Shown here in pieces: positions 3,954 through 5,806 of a stretch of 5,806 nucleotides of DNA (position 1 is the first letter of the stretch; every line of letters starts with the position of its first letter). The notes under the pieces were generated by a model, which was not told the origin of the DNA, did not search any database, and worked only from the letters and a program-made list of their open reading frames with translations. The translations under genes were made by a program, and so were the position numbers. Location of the stretch: positions 1 through 5,806 of the forward strand of contig JAFAWZ010000133.1 of assembly GCA_019241495.1 (NCBI GenBank), given 5' to 3'. Origin of the DNA: Acidimicrobiales bacterium (GTDB lineage Bacteria; Actinomycetota; Acidimicrobiia; Acidimicrobiales; Palsa-688).

Positions 3954-5806
3954 ATGACAGACACCGCGGCTAACGAGCGTCGAGTGATCGATTTGGACCG
4001 GGCCGTGATCCGCTTCGCCGGTGATTCCGGCGATGGTATGCAGCTGACCGGGGACCGCTTCACCACGTCGTCGGCATTGTTCGGCAACGACCTGTCGACC
4101 CTCCCGGATTTCCCGGCCGAGATCCGGGCCCCAGCCGGGACCTTGGCCGGGGTGTCGGCCTTCCAGGTCCACATCTCCGACCATGACATCTTGACCCCGG
4201 GCGACCATCCCAATGTCCTCGTCGCCATGAACCCAGCTGCGCTCAAGGCCAACCTCTCCGATCTGACCCCCGCCGGCACCATCATCGTGAACAGCGACTC
4301 CTTCGACGAGCGGTCGCTTCATAAGGCCGGGTACGGGTCCAACCCGCTGGAGGACGACAGCCTCAAGGACTTCACCCTCTACGAGGTCCCCATGACGTCT
4401 TTGACCCTCGAGGCGGTGAAGCCGTCGGGGACCAAGCCGCGTGACGCGGCGCGATCGAAGAACTTCTTCGCCCTGGGGGTGATCTCATGGCTGTACACCC
4501 GGCCGCAAGAGCCCACCCTCAAGTGGATTGAGGAGCGGTTCGCCAAGACGCCGATGGTGGCCGAGGCCAACACGCTGGCGTTCAAGGCGGGGTGGAACTT
4601 CGGGGAGACGGCTGAGCTTTTTCCATCGACCTACGAGGTCAAGCCGGCCGACCTGGATCCGGGCGTCTACACCAACATCTCCGGGAACACCGCCCTGGCG
4701 TGGGGCCTCATCGCAGCCGGGCAGCTCGCCAAGCTGCCGCTGTTCTTGGGTTCGTATCCGATCACACCGGCCTCGGACATCCTCCACGAACTGTCCAAGC
4801 ACAAGAACTTCGGGGTTCGCACCATCCAGGCCGAGGACGAGATCGCCGGGATCGGAGCCGCCCTCGGCGCCGCCTACGGTGGCTCGTTGGGCATCACCAC
4901 CACGAGCGGGCCGGGCATCGACCTGAAGACCGAGACGGTCGGCTTGGCCGTGAGCCTCGAGCTACCCCTCCTCGTGATCGACATCCAGCGGGGAGGCCCC
5001 TCGACGGGGCTGCCCACCAAGACCGAGCAGGCCGACCTGCTCCAAGCCATGTTCGGTCGCCATGGCGAAGCCCCGGTGCCGATCGTGGCGCCGTCCACCC
5101 CCGGGGACTGCTTCTTCGTGGCCATCGAGGCGGCCCGGATCGCGTTGAAGTACCGCACGCCGGTCTTCATCCTCTCCGACGGCTACCTGGCCAACGGTGC
5201 CGAGCCGTGGCGGCTACCCGACGTCGCCTCGCTTCCCGACATCCGGGTCGAGTTCGCGACCGAGCCCAACCACACCGATGCGGACGGCGCCGCGCAGTTC
5301 TGGCCCTACCTACGGGACTCCGAGACCCTGGCCCGTCCATGGGCCGTCCCCGGCACACCCGGGCTCACCCATCGCATCGGGGGACTGGAGAAGGCCGACG
5401 GATCGGGCACGGTGTCATACGACGCCGCCAACCACGACCTCATGTGCCGGCTGCGGGTGGCGAAGATCGCGGGTATCGCCAACGACATACCGCCCCTCGA
5501 GGTGGATGATCCCGACGGTCAGGCGGAGCTGTTGATCCTAGGCTGGGGGTCGACCTACGGCGCCATCCTGGCCGGCGCCCGCCGGGCCCGGGCCGCCGGC
5601 CGGTCGGTGGCCCATGCTCACCTACGGCACCTGAATCCCTTCCCGGCCAATCTCGGCGAAGTTCTGCGCTCCTATCCCAAGATCCTGGTGCCCGAGATGA
5701 ACCTGGGTCAGCTGGTCAAGCTGGTCCGGGCCGAGTTCCTGGTCGACGCCAAGGGCCTGAGCAAGATGTGGGGCAAACCGTTCGCCGCCGAAGAGATCGA
5801 GCGGGC
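3954..5806 (+). CDS. korA: 2-oxoglutarate:ferredoxin oxidoreductase, gamma-alpha fused subunit (3' partial)
   Basis: Subunit of the CoA-dependent enzyme converting a 2-oxoacid, probably 2-oxoglutarate, to its acyl-CoA (succinyl-CoA) with ferredoxin reduction; cytoplasmic. The frame is open for 617 codons to the window edge. Residues 16 to about 200 are the gamma domain, opening with RFAGDSGDGMQLTG (20-33). The PYR-type alpha domain follows (about 245-480) with SYPITPASDI (267-276), the family's YPITP signature, EDEIAGIGAA from 294, TTTSGPG (315-321) and QRGGPSTGLPTKTEQ from 345. A C-terminal domain with LLILGWGSTYGA (from 526) and VPEMNLGQL matches PFOR domain II. There are few Cys and no ferredoxin-type cluster motif, as expected, since the Fe-S and TPP sites are on the beta subunit. 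Such fusions of about 650 residues occur in mycobacterial KorA, so only a few dozen residues at most are likely missing. Pyruvate or another 2-oxoacid as substrate cannot be ruled out. korB is expected directly downstream. Confidence 0.93.
   Translation, partial: MTDTAANERRVIDLDRAVIRFAGDSGDGMQLTGDRFTTSSALFGNDLSTLPDFPAEIRAPAGTLAGVSAFQVHISDHDILTPGDHPNVLVAMNPAALKANLSDLTPAGTIIVNSDSFDERSLHKAGYGSNPLEDDSLKDFTLYEVPMTSLTLEAVKPSGTKPRDAARSKNFFALGVISWLYTRPQEPTLKWIEERFAKTPMVAEANTLAFKAGWNFGETAELFPSTYEVKPADLDPGVYTNISGNTALAWGLIAAGQLAKLPLFLGSYPITPASDILHELSKHKNFGVRTIQAEDEIAGIGAALGAAYGGSLGITTTSGPGIDLKTETVGLAVSLELPLLVIDIQRGGPSTGLPTKTEQADLLQAMFGRHGEAPVPIVAPSTPGDCFFVAIEAARIALKYRTPVFILSDGYLANGAEPWRLPDVASLPDIRVEFATEPNHTDADGAAQFWPYLRDSETLARPWAVPGTPGLTHRIGGLEKADGSGTVSYDAANHDLMCRLRVAKIAGIANDIPPLEVDDPDGQAELLILGWGSTYGAILAGARRARAAGRSVAHAHLRHLNPFPANLGEVLRSYPKILVPEMNLGQLVKLVRAEFLVDAKGLSKMWGKPFAAEEIER

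Noticed and set aside
4700..5509. 269-codon + strand frame inside korA
   Set aside because: Arg/Pro/His-rich shadow of korA, whose own frame carries unmistakable family motifs over the whole interval.

Overview
The window is a chromosomal stretch of a high-GC bacterium with every supported gene on the + strand. The 3' end of 23S rRNA, the actinobacterial-looking 5S rRNA, the G/C-ending codon use, the TANNNT -10 boxes with weak -35 boxes, and a gamma-alpha fused KorA all point to Actinomycetota. From memory of similar proteins I favour class Acidimicrobiia, but the class is an inference and should be confirmed with the rRNA.

Layout: (1) 1-380 is the end of a ribosomal RNA operon. It holds the last ~134 nt of 23S, a short spacer with a perfect 13-bp hairpin, a complete 5S (217-334) and a strong intrinsic terminator (347-378). 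(2) 479-2206 encodes a 575-residue protein with a long, Arg/Ser/Gly/Asp-rich, apparently disordered N-terminal half, including eight tandem pentapeptides, and a C-terminal TPR-like helical domain. (3) 2356-2706 encodes a small single-OB-fold SSB-like protein without the usual acidic SSB tail, preceded by a ~100-nt leader that can form alternative hairpins. (4) 2818-3870 encodes a complete DhnA/FbaB-type class I fructose-bisphosphate aldolase that aligns closely with E. coli FbaB, including Lys237. (5) 3954 to the window end encodes the gamma-alpha fused subunit of a 2-oxoacid (probably 2-oxoglutarate):ferredoxin oxidoreductase, cut only near its C-terminus; its TPP/Fe-S beta subunit is expected just downstream.

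The genes do not form one tight operon. Each is separated by 83-150 nt, and each gap holds a plausible promoter. fbaB and korA both belong to central carbon metabolism (glycolysis/gluconeogenesis and the 2-oxoglutarate/succinyl-CoA step). The TPR and SSB-like genes have no evident metabolic link to them.

I see no mobile element, CRISPR array, tRNA or clearly new defence-type system. The least ordinary items are the disordered-repeat/TPR protein beside the rRNA operon, the tailless SSB-like protein with its structured leader, and the two symmetric or repeated motifs bracketing the korA -10 box.
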